Source: Rattus norvegicus (taxonomy: Eukaryota; Chordata; Mammalia; Rodentia; Muridae). Taken from it: a stretch of DNA of 64,000 bases. Position 1 is the first letter of the stretch; the number at the start of each line of letters is the position of its first letter. The notes beneath the pieces are model-generated. The model was not told the origin of the DNA. It did not search any database and saw nothing but the letters and a program-made list of their open reading frames with translations. The DNA is taken from NCBI RefSeq assembly GCF_036323735.1, contig NC_086019.1:233995102-234059101 (forward strand). Direction: 5' to 3'. Positions 22,310-33,786 of this stretch are shown here, one piece after another. The position numbers and the translations under genes were made by a program.

Positions 22310-25300
22310 ATTCTACTTTTTAGGAAAAATTTAAGCACTCCCTTCTCTCCCCTAACCCACATACCTAGTCTTGGCATGGAGGTCTTTCCCTTCCTGTGGC
22401 TACAATTCTCAATGACATTATTGTTTCCTGAAGGCCATTATATTTATCTGCCCAACAAATACCTACCTACCTTAGACTTTGGTCCCTGGGTAGAGGGGTA
22501 AAGCTAATTCTATCAGCTGGTGAGTAGTAATGGCCTGCAGTAGGGATTCTTGAGTATTGGGGCCTTTGCAAAGGCCACCACCAGCAAAGTAACAATTCAC
22601 ATGAGGAAAGACAGAAATCTGGTTCAAAACTGCTAAGTGGCCAGTGTTGGTACAAACTTCTAGAGTCTAATTGACCCTGGGCTCTCTATTTAGGCATATT
22701 TAATACAGCACGATTTGGCAAAAAGTTTCCTAGCGTAACATGTTCACATGGTGGGAAGATTAGAAGGTTCTTGGTGGCCCCTTAATAAAAACCTTTATTT
22801 ACCTCACTCTTGGAGGCTCTATACCATGACCTAATACTTATTTACTTCTTAAAGAGCCCCCCTCCTCCTCATTCCATCACACCAGGCACCACGATTTGGA
22901 CAAGTGAATTTTGGGGGACAAAGCTTCAGCCCATTATACAACCCTACCCAGATGGGAATTTCTATCCCTAGCTTTGGCTTTAGAGAACCCAATTCTTATG
23001 TCTAGCCACTCAGATTATATCCAAGAAGGCCCACTCTCTTCTACTATCACAAGAAGATATTATAGGATACACTTACTTGTGGTCTAGGGCCTTCTATACC
23101 TTTCTTTAAAAAAAAAAAGACTCATATGATGTCTGCTCACATTTTCATTTTGCCAAGCTAAAAACTTTGAACTTCAGCCTCAAAACTTTGGAGGATAGCT
23201 AAATATTTTTAACAATGAAATAACACAATCAGGTGTGGATTTTTTTTAAGGTATCCTGAAGCAGAGTGGGTGGTGAATCTCCGGGGCAAAAGGCTTTTTT
23301 ATTGTCTATTGTATCAAGTAATTCGAATGAGAAAATGTAGCACCCTGAACTAGGAAAGCATAACTGATCATGGGATATAGAAAAGGGGCAAAGATTATTA
23401 AGGAGTTTACATGTGCTAGCTGCAGAAACAGGTGGAGGGAGGTAGCAGGTAAATGCTAATCATTGGCTCTCTCCCACAGGATCCCACAGGAGTCCTAGGA
23501 AGGATTCTTCTGGAAACTGAATGTCATTGGCTTTGCTTCAAATGCAAGCAAGATGTATTGCTGTTACCGATGCCGCTTGTAAACTGTTGCTCCTTGTGAC
23601 AGTCCTGTCTTGAGGAATGGTTGTTGGCAACATCAGCTGAACAATCCTGGAAGTAGACCTCACTTTGCCCTAGCCAATGGTGACTAACAGGAATGGCAGA
23701 CTGCAATAACTCATCTTTCACTGAGACCTGACAGAATCCAACAGGACTAACCCAGGGAGGCATCTTTTTTATACTACAGAAGCCTCCTTGTGCTTTCTGT
23801 GCTTCTCTGAAGATCAATCATTTGCACCAAGCTCCCTTACTGCATCTGCTTGGAATAATTATGCCAGGAATAGTTTGTCGGCCCCATCAGCACCTACCAC
23901 TCATTGAAGAGCTGGAAATTCGGACACTTCTGTCTTTACTTCATTTTGCTCACACCAGATCTCATTATTGAATCCAGTGAGTTGGTTGAGAGTTTAACAT
24001 TAACTTTAATGCCAATTCTTTGCCCTGTTAATAGCCAAGCCGATAAAGTCACCTGCTATCTCTGTTAAGCTAATGAGGCAGGAGAAAAGGATGAGGGATT
24101 GGCAGGTGAGTCTGGTTCTTCACACACCCGCCCTGAGTCTCTGGTCTCCCGGACAGCTTGTCCTTTATCTGTAAATGGTGATGTTTGACTTTTTAAAGTT
24201 GTTGTTCCTGCCATGCATTAGCAGCTGCCCTCCCAATGCATGGGTCCCTCTGCTTTCTTTCTCAAAAAATGTGAAAGATCAAATTCAGCTAATGCTTCCT
24301 GGCAATCCCAGGCATAGCTTCTCCATTAATTTCTATTGCTGCCAATTCTATTACTTTTTTTTTCTTTTGAAAAATTCTAAGAATTAGAAGTATAATAATT
24401 TTGCAAGTGAAATTAGGGGTAGGAAGCAGGTAGTATCTGGGAAAGGAAGGCAGAAGTGGAGAGATGCGTTTAAGACATTGGGGGCCAGGGAGGAAGGTCC
24501 GTGTAAGGGGAGGTTCTGATACTAACATCCTATTTCCCAATTGGTTCTTGAGTTGTCAATAAAGGAGGCCGGGGGCCAATTGCTGGGCGGATGATACAGG
24601 CGGGAATTCCAGGTCCCAGTAGGAAAAGGCAGACACAAGGAAGGAGAGAGGGATTTTCTGCCATGCTTTGGAGGAAGAAGGATACAAAAACCATGTAAGG
24701 TCCCAGGGGGAGTTAGGGCCTGAGGCCTTCGCTACTGGTAGGTGGCCAAGGATGTTTGGCAGGAGCAAGGAGGGACTAGTCACTTAATTTAGGGCTGGTA
24801 GAGAGATGGAGATAATAAATTGGTAAGGGCCCACTTTTCCAGGTGGAAGATAATAACGCCCAACAATGCTTTCTCTCCAGTTGCATGCAATGAACCCATG
24901 CAAATACTGCTACAACACTTCTAGAAGTACATTCTAGAAGCATTATTGCCCCTCATTTTAGCTGTCAAACCCACGGCTGAACTGAAGTCAAAGGACAGAG
25001 CAATGACAGGTAAACTAATACTTGCTTTTATGCAGATTTTCTAGAACACAGGACCTCTGTGGAGGTAGGGGAGAAGGCATTGTGCCTTCCAAACAGGAAT
25101 ACAGCAGAGGGGAATATTCACTAACTAGTGCAACTAGTTTGGAGTTGTTTCCTTGCTGTTTGACCAGCCCTACTTTCATGAGATAATCATGGGCTATAAT
25201 GAATCAGTGTTCTGATATTTCCATGCCTAATCAATGCTGTCCACATGTGCCGGCATGAGCACACACACAGGCAGGAAGGCAGGGACACACAGGCGAGCAT

Positions 25301-25405
25301 GCACATGCACACACAGCCACCCATAGTCAAGCCCTAAGGCCAGCCCACGAGTTTCCAGGAAGTATTATTCAATAGTGATTAAGAGACCAGTCTCTAAACC
25401 TTAAA
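22310..25405. other. Unassigned sequence
   Basis: I see no gene, no clear SINE or LINE, and only short frames on both strands. A-rich (23105-23120) and T-rich (24354-24368) runs are present. This is the longest stretch in the window where I can name nothing, so it is the likeliest place for unique sequence, for example conserved non-coding DNA. Confidence 0.4.
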
Positions 25406-25520
25406 TGGTGATGCACGCTAGTAATTCCATTATCAGGAAACTGGCCCAGCCTGAGCTACACGGTGAGTTAGCTGGTCCCTGAGCTAAATAGTGAGACCCC
25501 ATTTCAACAACAAAAACACA
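25405..25520 (+). repeat. Old B1-like SINE fragment
   Basis: Degraded B1 landmarks: 'ggtgatgcacgctagtaat', 'caggaaactggcccagcc', 'tgagctacacggtgag', 'agtgagaccccatttcaac', then an A/C-rich tail with 'aacaacaaaaacac'. No duplication found. Confidence 0.55.
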
Positions 25521-25577
25521 TCAAGCAAACAAGAAATTTAGACACTAGTCCCTGGAGTAAAATAGTTTGGTGGAAAT

Positions 25578-25655
25578 CATTCTTTTGAGTCTCCGTATTC
25601 TCAGAAGAGAAATAGCCACAAAGGACCCTCATGGTATCCAGCTTGGTGCATTTAG
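25578..25655 (+). repeat. Short dispersed duplication, copy 1 of 2
   Basis: A 78-bp segment from 'cattcttttgagtctccg' to 'cttggtgcatttag' recurs at 27301-27378 with one mismatch (c25638 versus g27361). Similarity stops abruptly at both ends. Neither copy has a poly(A) tail or recognisable repeat ends. Confidence 0.9.
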
Positions 25656-26749
25656 TACATGGTATCATTTTAGGAGATGTGCCTGCAAAGAGGAGCCTTT
25701 CTGTTGTTCACTTCTCAGTCCAGAATTGCAGCACACTGTGTCCTGCTTCCTCTGTTTACTCCCGGGAAGTGCTCCCTAAACCCCTTTCCTTTGCTTTGAG
25801 TTGCTGGCAGTGGCACAATCCTCCTGGTTCTGGGTCAGTAGAGGCTTAGTTCTTTGCAAGCCTGAGAGGAAGATTCCCCAAAAGCATTGTGTCAGAGGCG
25901 CTAATGTATCTCTGCTTAACTGTGACTGTGTGCTCCCCTGATAATCAGGACAGAAACACCTTGCAAAACAATTAGCTTTTCACAGCCATTAGCAATTTGC
26001 AGTCATTAGCACCAAGGAAACATAGCAAATAACACTCAAGAAGGAAATAGCACTGTGAGTCACAACAGGGCTTCTGAGTAGCCCAAGTGCCCAGCAAGTC
26101 TGTGGCTGAAAGGAGATTTCCTGTACCAGCCCACTCCAGCCAATGGTGCCCTTGCTTCCTCCTGTCCTATCTGTGTAAAGGGCTACAATTTGTTCCAGTG
26201 GCGTGTACATCTTTCAGAGGAAACGTTCAGAGGATGTAGTGCATAATAAAGCAATTCTGAATTCCCTCAAAGACCAGGAAATTCAAACAAGACCTGGAGG
26301 AGTGCTGTGAAAAATGGAAATTTAAGTTGAGTGGAGCTCCTGTGAGATGCAATGATTTAGCACCGAAGCTCGTCACAGCGGCATTGCTAAACACTAAAGC
26401 CATGTATATCTTTCCCAATAGAGGCTGGTAAAATAATTGTGCAGTCCCCATTCCATGAAATACAAGGACGCCTTAAAAACAGAATGGTAGGACTACATTG
26501 GAAAAGGTTATAAAACACTAACAAATTCTTTCCTCTTTCTTTTTTTCTTTTGTAAAAATGGATATGCACTAAACATCAATCATAACAATCTGAGTACTAC
26601 GGACATGAATGCCTTTCAACTTTATTCTTGTACTTTTTAATTTTTATTTCTAATATATTTTATTTCTAATATGAATAATATTCTACATAATTATAAATTA
26701 ATAATTATAAATTATCACAAATTATAACTTTTATGTAATTATAAAATAA

Positions 26750-26750
<1 letters not shown>
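25656..26750. other. Unassigned sequence, AT-rich toward its 3' end
   Basis: No gene recognised. From about 26620 the sequence becomes strongly AT-rich, with 'ataattataaatta' repeats, and leads into the (TA)n run. Confidence 0.4.

Positions 26751-26793
<43 letters not shown>
26751..26793. repeat. (TA)n microsatellite
   Basis: An uninterrupted TA run of about 43 bases in an AT-rich environment. Such tracts can extrude cruciforms. Confidence 0.95.
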
Positions 26794-26796
<3 letters not shown>

Positions 26797-27029
26797 TGAT
26801 ACTACATGAATACTCATGACAGGGTAAGACAGTACAGAGTTTCATCCATCTTATATTCTTGCTGAGGCACTTCAAGTTTGATCTCCTTGATTCTATAGAA
26901 TCATATTGGAAAATTATCCAGTTCTGTTCTAGGAATCTGAAGTCAAGATGTCCTACCTAACTTAGCTTCTGTTAAACTGCTTGCTTACACACACATGCGT
27001 ACACCCTTCTACCTGCAGCTTCAGCATAA

Positions 27030-27167
27030 GACACCAGGCTTTTTTTTTTTTTTTTTTTTTTTTTTTGGTTCTTTTTTCGGAGCTGGGGACCGAACCCAGG
27101 GCCTTGCGCTTCCTAGGTAAGCGCTCTAACCACTGAGCTAAATCCCCAACCCCGACACCAGGCTTTT
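27030..27167 (-). mobile_element. ID SINE, antisense, full length, with target-site duplication
   Basis: Poly(T) and 'ggttcttttt' are followed by the complete ID complement: 'cggagctggggaccgaac', 'ccagggccttgcgcttcc', 'taggtaagcgctctaacc', 'actgagctaaatccccaa' and 'cccc'. The 14-bp repeat gacaccaggctttt flanks it at 27030-27043 and 27154-27167 without mismatch. The full head and long tail mark it as young. Confidence 0.95.
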
Positions 27168-27189
27168 AACCTTGACAACCGCCTTGCTC

Positions 27190-27300
27190 TAAGTGCTCGG
27201 GCTACACTTAGATCCCACATACCAGAGCTCGTCCCAGCTGGCTGGAATAAAGACTTTCATTTGGCTTCAAACTGTCTTGAGTGGTCCTCTCTGGCTGGCT
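27190..27300 (+). repeat. Possible LTR 3' end (R-U5-like)
   Basis: The stretch contains 'ctggctggaataaagact' with an AATAAA signal at about 27244, followed by 'ttcaaactgtcttgagtgg' and 'tcctctctggctggct'. A poly(A) signal followed by a T/C-rich tail of about 50 bases is an arrangement seen at the end of endogenous retroviral LTRs. No partner LTR, primer-binding site or internal gene was seen. It ends exactly where the 78-bp duplication begins. Confidence 0.3.
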
Positions 27301-27378
27301 CATTCTTTTGAGTCTCCGTATTCTCAGAAGAGAAATAGCCACAAAGGACCCTCATGGTATGCAGCTTGGTGCATTTAG
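27301..27378 (+). repeat. Short dispersed duplication, copy 2 of 2
   Basis: Partner of 25578-25655 (77 of 78 positions identical by eye), direct orientation, 1.7 kb apart. The 5' edge abuts the LTR-like segment and the 3' flank is unrelated to that of copy 1. Confidence 0.9.
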
Positions 27379-28100
27379 ACATTAAGAAACCTATAGAGAA
27401 AGACATTTAACCTGTAGAGAAAGAAAAAGATCCAAAAGTGAGGTTCAAGGTAACCAACAATTTTAAGTGCTTTATTGAGGCACAACCAATGGACAGAAAA
27501 GGGCCAAGGTCACGGTCTAATAACTGCTCACCGCAAACCAAGATGCAGGCTGAGTCCTACGTACCACGTGGGCATGCTTGTGGGTTCACAAACATGAGAC
27601 GGTGTGCACAGTGACCACAGGAGGTCAGTCCGGAGGCAGTCAGTGATGCAAGCTGATTAAACCGGAAGCGTGTGTTGGAAGTCCTTGAGGAAAGGTGATT
27701 AGATTCCACCTTCGAGGTGTACAAACTGAGCCACAGGTGCTAATCTCCAGTTGAATCTCACTTCTGTAAGCGGGGGAGCTTGGATTTATTCCTACCCAGT
27801 TAGGATGCTACCGCATCCTTGTCTGTCAGAGAGGCAAAAGATACAGCTGGAGCCGCAGCAGAAGCAATGCGTGTAAGGATCTAAGTGTATACAGAAGATG
27901 TACAGGACTCAGGAGGAGGAGCCACACTTTCTGAAAGAAGCACAGGAAACCAGTTCCCAGCAATGCCCGCTTTAGGCAAACAAGACATAAAACCAAGGGT
28001 GTGAAGTTCACAGTCTTTGGGCGCTTGCGTTCCACGGGAACTGGGCTGTAGCCTTGAGGATGATTTTCCAAAGGAGTTAAGTACAGGAGTCACAGTTAGA
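27379..28100. other. CpG-richer block of unknown nature
   Basis: Unlike its neighbours, this block has many CpGs ('ctacgtaccacg', 'aaaccggaagcgtg', 'gggcgcttgcgttcc' and others). A minus-strand AATAAA lies at 27470-27475, so a minus-strand transcript could end near 27450. Minus frames of 81 and 70 codons (27826-28093) have no recognisable domain. It could be a recent insertion such as an ERV part, or an antisense terminal exon. I cannot decide. Confidence 0.3.
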
Positions 28101-30075
28101 AGGAAGTTGAATGAGGCCCAATTTGTATTTGATTTGTATTTCCTTGTTTGTAGTAAAGCTTGGCTCTACTTAGTGTCCTCCAACCTAGAAAAATAAAATG
28201 CCCCTAAGTCTTCACCATTTTTTAAACTTGATTTTGCCTTGAAGTGGCTGTCCTGGGTCAAACCACAGTCCGGGAAGCAGGTGCTCCTGGAGCCTGTCGG
28301 GGGGATTTTGAGGACCAAGGGCAGTAATAGCAGAAAGTAGCCTCGCCAAACAAACTTAGGCAAGGAAGGTCAAGTAGGGGAAGTTCTCACGGATACCATT
28401 TCATCAAGGATGGATGTTTAAGAATTTTAGTTTTCCTAATTAACACAGAGGTAGCGTCACACTCTGCTAATGATGGTACAAGGCTTGAAGTGTGTAGGTG
28501 TCTTCGTGTGTGCTATTCATCCTCTGTTGTACTGTGAGTATTCAAGGACAGAGGCTTCATGGCTGCTCCTCTCTCTTCCCTACTGCACAGGGAAGTGCTT
28601 GGTAGATGAAATGTATACCTGCTAAGTGCATGTCCTTAAACTTTAAATATTCTGCCATTGTATGCATGATTTGAATCTGTATATGGATGGCAGTATCTAT
28701 TTGGATGATGATATTTCTGGGCATTCTAAGTGGTTATTAGACCAGTCGTTATTTATTTACTGGCAGATGACATTGTATTTTTATTACATAATGTCACACC
28801 CCATAGTGTTTTTCAAGTCATCCTTTTGTCATAGACAGAACCAAACTGGTAGTAATGCATCTAAAAGTCATACAGACAATGGATCTGGATCTTCATATTT
28901 CAGCAACTTTGGAAGTTTTCATTTCTGAACAAGTCTTTCATTTATTTCTGAAAGACTTTCTAAGTGCCGAGATTACCTTAGTGCCAGGAATACAAAAATC
29001 ATTCAAATACAATGTGGAGGTGCAACAACAATAAATTAAAGCACAAATTGAATTGTGCCTATCGCACATGATGTCTATGATGGCAATAATACAAAAGACA
29101 CAGTGGTTGATGGAAGGACACGTTTAGTTGACTCACAAACCAGGCAAAGTCCAGAAGCAGATTTTCCCATATTGCTTTGCAATTTAAGACTACTTACTGA
29201 CTCTGCCCTCTGTGACTCTTTACTGTTGTGACCTTGGGCCACTGGATTGTCTGATCACAGTGCTGTAGCTCCAAGAACCATGCTCTTAAGCAACTGCATC
29301 TATATGTGGCCTTTGGTAACAGGAAGCAAGGGTCTTGAGGAAGAATCTATTCCCTGACTGCCCCTATGGTCTTATTGGTCAGAACTGAGATCACCTGCCT
29401 TTTCCAAAATCAGTCTCAAAAAAGGAGAGATAGGATTTCCATCTGTTGGCATAAGCCGATTTTTTTTCCATCCTCTCACGCCAGAGGAAGGGCTCCCTCC
29501 TTCTTGAATGTGTTGTTTTATAACCCAGAAGAAAGTGTAGCGAGAGGAGGTGTCAATAACAAGTGTTTTCCATGGGCCCAAGCTCTCTATACCATATTTT
29601 CTCTGCCATGTTTCTGGCTCCGTCTTTGTTTCTTCCCCAGAATAAGAACTCGAAGGCGCTTGAAAACCTCATCCTTTTCCCCATGCTGTCCTAACTCTGA
29701 CCACCTCAGAGCATGGCAGGAAACATGAGTTCACAGTAATTCTAGCCAGTCCTTAAGCTATAAGAGCATAAACTTCCATGATTCCAAACAGTTCCATTCC
29801 AATATGTGGAAACAAGTAAATGTTTGGAATGCTGTTGGGGAGATGAGAGCCAGGTCCGTAAATGCGACTGATAATTGTTCAGGGAAAGCTCACAACAGGG
29901 CTTGGAACTCAGAGGGCTTCCCCTGAATGGGAAAGAGGTCAACTGGGCTACAGGTTGAACACTGTTTCAGTGGAAGGACCAGAACACCACCGGATTGCAC
30001 TTCAGTGTGCACAGGAGAAAAAAGTAAAGGTCAGGCCTGCAACAGAAAGTCAACGGGATGCTTGGAGGGCTCGGA
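28101..30075. other. Unassigned sequence
   Basis: No supported gene or repeat family. Frames up to 120 codons (29366-29728, plus) show no domain. Confidence 0.35.
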
Positions 30076-30199
30076 GGAATGTGTGACTATGGCTGAAATA
30101 CACACATAGGCACACATGTGGCAGTGTACAATCAATCAGGGAATGTGTGACTTTGGCTGAAATACATAGGCACAGATGTGGCAATGTACAATCAATCAG
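30076..30199. repeat. Local tandem duplication, two units of 64 and 60 bp
   Basis: Unit 1 (30076-30139) and unit 2 (30140-30199) both run from 'ggaatgtgtgact' to 'gtacaatcaatcag'. They differ by a 4-base 'acac' indel and a few substitutions. Tandem duplication by slippage or unequal exchange is the simplest explanation. Confidence 0.93.
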
Positions 30200-31305
30200 T
30201 ACCTGGCTATCTATGTACAATACTATTATATGTAAAAGTACTGTATGTTGAGTAAATGTCGAGTTTGAGTGATATGACATGGCATGATAGATGAGTCATC
30301 TATCTCCTAACAATGCAATAGGGTGATGATAACTTAAAATGTATCACACATTGACTGTGATAAGCAGATTCAAGGTACTTTCCTTATGTAATTACTCAGA
30401 ATCATATGCACAGACAAGTTCACCATATTCCAGGGCTAAGTACTCTGCGCACGGTCTCTCTGATAAACAGTGGACCCAGGAATCAGAACTCCAGGCTTGT
30501 CTGCTCTTCAGCCTTCTCTGTCTCGCCCTTCTCTTGCTTCCATTCACCCCTGTACAACCAATACATCAATGAACTTAGATACGGCAAGTCCAGGTAGTGC
30601 TGACCAGACACCAGAGAGAGTGGAAGGACAGTTATCAGAAACAAAAATCAGGCTAGGAAATGAAAATAATAACACCTCAAATTATTTTAAATTTCAGAGA
30701 ATAAAATAATTTAAGGTCTTTGTCTTCCAAAAGTTCCTAAAAAGAATAGCAAAGGTGGAATGTTGTGGTATTTCTTCTTTCTCTGTCCTGTAATTCATGC
30801 AAATGTATGCAGGTATTATCAAGGTTTCTCAGCAGATATTCTCTAGTCTAGAAAGGATGTTCATTAACTTGCTAAGCCAGATACTTGCTATTCTTTCTTT
30901 CAATTCATTTGCCTAATTTGTTTGTGCAGGCTCTTTCGGCCACTGGGTACCAAGAGAACAATAGACTCGAGAAGCAGCACTGAATCCTGCCTTAAATGGA
31001 ACAACTGGGCACACTCATAAGATGCCTTCCATTTCAACTTGCAGCTGCCCTGGACAGATCACCCTGGCCCTGCAGCAAGGCACTGTCATATTGGAGGGAG
31101 CTGACAGAGCAGTGGGAATAGAGGTTCAGAAAACAGATTGTGGGGAATGAAGGATGTTAGATAAGTCCCGTTTCCGACTGTTGCAGATTCTAGTTCAGAA
31201 GGTTCTAGGGAGATTATGAGACACCAAATCCTACAGGATTCGAAAATACCAAAACATTCAAGAACTAATCAACCAAGATTCCTCTAGTAGGTTGAAAAGG
31301 CATCC
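30200..31305. other. Unassigned sequence
   Basis: No recognised gene or repeat. Short frames only. Confidence 0.35.
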
Positions 31306-31725
31306 AGAGAAATGGAAATAATAATAACACCTTAATGCAGAAGTGTTAATAGGAGTGTTGTGGAACATGGTCTTCTGGGCATGTCATAGTTTTGGCATTC
31401 ATGAAGGCACAGCAGCTATGGTTACCCATACAAGACCAACCCTGTCAAAGTCCCAGCATTGGAAGACCCACCCCAGCTGAAGAGCTATTGGCAGTCTGTG
31501 GGTGTTAGCAGAGAGTCATTTATCTTTAGTGGCTATTGTCCATGCACCAGTGGGTGGCTCTATGCTTAATGTGAGTATGGACAGACCCCATGGGACTCAG
31601 TAGTTATATGAAAAAGTAAAAGAGGTCATCAAGTTAGGAGTGGTGTTGGGAGAGTTGGGGTGGGGGAGGATTAGGGAATGGATATGATAGACATACATTA
31701 AATACATGTAAAAAATAAAAGGTAG
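31306..31725 (+). repeat. Older rodent L1 3' UTR fragment (Lx-like, tentative)
   Basis: Phrases typical of Lx-type 3' UTRs occur in order: 'agctatggttacccatac', 'aagaccaaccctgtcaaag', 'ccatgcaccagtgggtgg', 'accccatgggactcag', 'agttgggagagttgggg'-like G-rich sequence, and an AT-rich end 'acattaaatacatgtaaaa' and 'aataaaag'. No coding part. The family call is from memory. Confidence 0.5.
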
Positions 31726-31732
31726 AGAAAAG

Positions 31733-31805
31733 ATGGAGGATATAGCTCTGTGGTAAAGGGTTTGCCTCGCTTGTATGAGGCCCTGGATTCAATCCCCAAG
31801 ATTCA
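31733..31805 (+). repeat. Old ID-like tRNA-derived SINE
   Basis: The head 'ggatatagctctgtggt' retains an A-box-like element, followed by 'aaagggtttgcctcgctt', 'gtatgaggccctgg' and a B-box-like 'attcaatcccc'. It is diverged from the younger IDs in the window, with a short tail. Confidence 0.7.
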
Positions 31806-31810
31806 AACAG

Positions 31811-32780
31811 AAATTACCTATAAAAAAGATTCACACTTCACTTACAGAGGTGCACTGCGTTGTTAGAAGTATGGATGTCTGCAGTTTCACTCTCAGAACT
31901 CCCATGAAGAAATACGTAGCCCCTGCAACTTGTTGATTACTTCATAGCCACTCTCCTGGTTCTGGCTTTTGACTTGACTGATGACCCAAATACCTTCCCT
32001 GAACTTTCCTCTGTGCATTGAACAGCCAATGATAAGAAACATTCTTGAAACAATGCTAGAATTTTCCACCTTTTCCCCTTTCTTCTCTTGAAGTTCTTAT
32101 TACACAAGACCCCAGGAGCCACCAGGCTCCTAGAATCCTCCCATCCTTAGGAAGGCATGAACACTAACACTGCTTCCATAGAAAACCACTCTCCATGACA
32201 ATGGGAGATGGGCAAAGCAGCTTTCCATGGCTGAAGCACCTGATCTGGAGGGTATATACAATTATGATTGATTATGTCGCAGATGCAAAAGATGGCAGAA
32301 TGGTGCCCAGGAGACACCACACAACCACTTCCACTAAAGCCTGAACAAGGAGTACTATTTATTTCTGTGCCCAACATCCACTTCTGCAAAGTAAATCATT
32401 GAGGCAGGTCCTTAGTTCTTGTGGGAAATATGCAGTGAGATCTGGAACTCCCTAATGTCCAATTGGATGAAGATAAACACCCTCACTGAACAGAAACCCC
32501 AGGGATCTATGAGCCTTGGGAGTGTGAGGCATCAGTGGCATTTGCAACCCAGTCCCGCAGAAGCCACACCATCCAAAGGTACATTTGCCTCTGGGAGCTG
32601 ATCTGAGGGAAGAAAGCCTCAAGTGAGCATGCTGGAGCGTGAGCAGAAGGCCCCTGGGTTAAAATCCCAGCAAACTGTGAATGAATGGACAGAGGATGCA
32701 TCTTTAGCCTCCAAAGTTCTATTTGATCTTAAAAAGAGCTGAGAACTCTGTGAGACACGGAAACTGTAAGACCCAGAGGC
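31811..32780. other. Unassigned sequence
   Basis: No recognised gene or repeat. Minus frames of 60-80 codons without domains. Confidence 0.35.
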
Positions 32781-32784
32781 TGTT

Positions 32785-32950
32785 GTGTGGTAGGAGCTGG
32801 TGTTGGAGTCAGAAGACCTACTTAGAGCTTCAGCTCTGCCTTGGCTGGCTACGTGACCAGAAGCAGGTCACCAAACCCTGCCCAGTGTGGGTTTTCTTGT
32901 CTGTCCAGTGGAAAGCACTACTTTCCCCCATAATCTCACAGAGCTCGTCA
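32785..32950 (+). repeat. MIR SINE (ancient, mammal-wide)
   Basis: Weak but ordered similarity to MIR: 'gtgttggagtcagaagacc', 'cttcagctctgccttgg', 'ctacgtgaccagaagcag', 'gtgggttttcttgtctg' and 'tccagtggaaag'. These correspond to the MIR core (site of 'tgtgtgaccttgggc') and the flanking parts. A different MIR follows in minus orientation. Confidence 0.6.
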
Positions 32951-33119
32951 TTCTTGACTGCTTTTCCTGCACACCGTGTACAAAGCCCCTGGTGATGCCT
33001 TAGTCAGCCTCTGACAGCAAGATTAAAGCAGGGAAATGATCAAATTAATATTACTTTTGTGGAGAATATAATACCAGTCACCATTGCTACCAGCTGCTGG
33101 GCTCTTACTGTGCAGCAGA

Positions 33120-33240
33120 CATTCTGCTAGGACTCAGGGAGCATTTTTTATTGTTCAAGGTCACATGGCTGGCCAATCCTATTGATAGAACTCAAACCAG
33201 ACACTTAGGACTCCACGGCAGAGTCTTAACCCTGTGTGTA
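33120..33240 (-). repeat. MIR-family SINE fragment, antisense
   Basis: The plus strand reads 'gttcaaggtcacatggctg', 'atagaactcaaaccagac', 'ggactccacggcagagtc' and 'ttaaccctgtg'. This follows the MIR complement ('caaggtcacacagct', then the tRNA-like head). Ancient and degraded. Confidence 0.6.
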
Positions 33241-33399
33241 CTTGATTCCTTGTGTCCAAATAAGGCTCTTCAAGCCCTCACTTACAGAGAGCAAATGAGA
33301 TTGTACCAGCTTGTCTCCTAGGATATTAATAACCAACCAAGCAACCAACTAACTGCACCCAAAGAATACCCAAACAGAGATGTTTTTGTCATTACTGCT

Positions 33400-33490
33400 G
33401 TTTTGAGCAGGGTCTTACATTTAGCCTAACTGATATCAACCCAGGAGTTGCCTGGCATTCATTCTTGAGTGCTGGAATCACAGGTATGCA
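33400..33490 (-). repeat. B1-like SINE fragment, antisense
   Basis: Matches the B1 complement weakly: 'gagcagggtcttacattt', 'cattcttgagtgctggaat' and 'cacaggtatgcat'. Old. Confidence 0.45.
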
Positions 33491-33647
33491 TCTAGAAAAT
33501 TTAATGTTAAACCTTCATTATGGTGTTGAATTAAATAAATGCGGAGGGATCATGTGAAGTGCTTTTACCAGTAGTTACCAACATTGCTTCTTGTTTTATA
33601 TAGAGCTTCTTTGTTAAATAAAATGGGTTTCTTGTACGATCTACATG

Positions 33648-33726
33648 AGAGCGAGAGAGGGAGGGAGGGAGAGGGAGAAGGAGAGAGAGAGGGGAGGAGG
33701 GGGAGGGAGGGAGGGAGGTAGGGAGG

Positions 33727-33784
<58 letters not shown>
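33648..33784. repeat. (GA)n/(GGGA)n purine tract
   Basis: About 135 bases of nearly pure purine on the plus strand: first GGGA/GGAG units, then a perfect (GA)n run of about 50 bases from 33730. Homopurine mirror tracts can form triplex (H-DNA). Ser/Leu runs in the minus frames are artefacts. Confidence 0.95.

Positions 33785-33786
<2 letters not shown>

Noticed and set aside
27190..27300. A provirus
   Set aside because: Only an LTR-like 3' end is suggested. No gag/pol/env-like frame, primer-binding site or partner LTR was seen.
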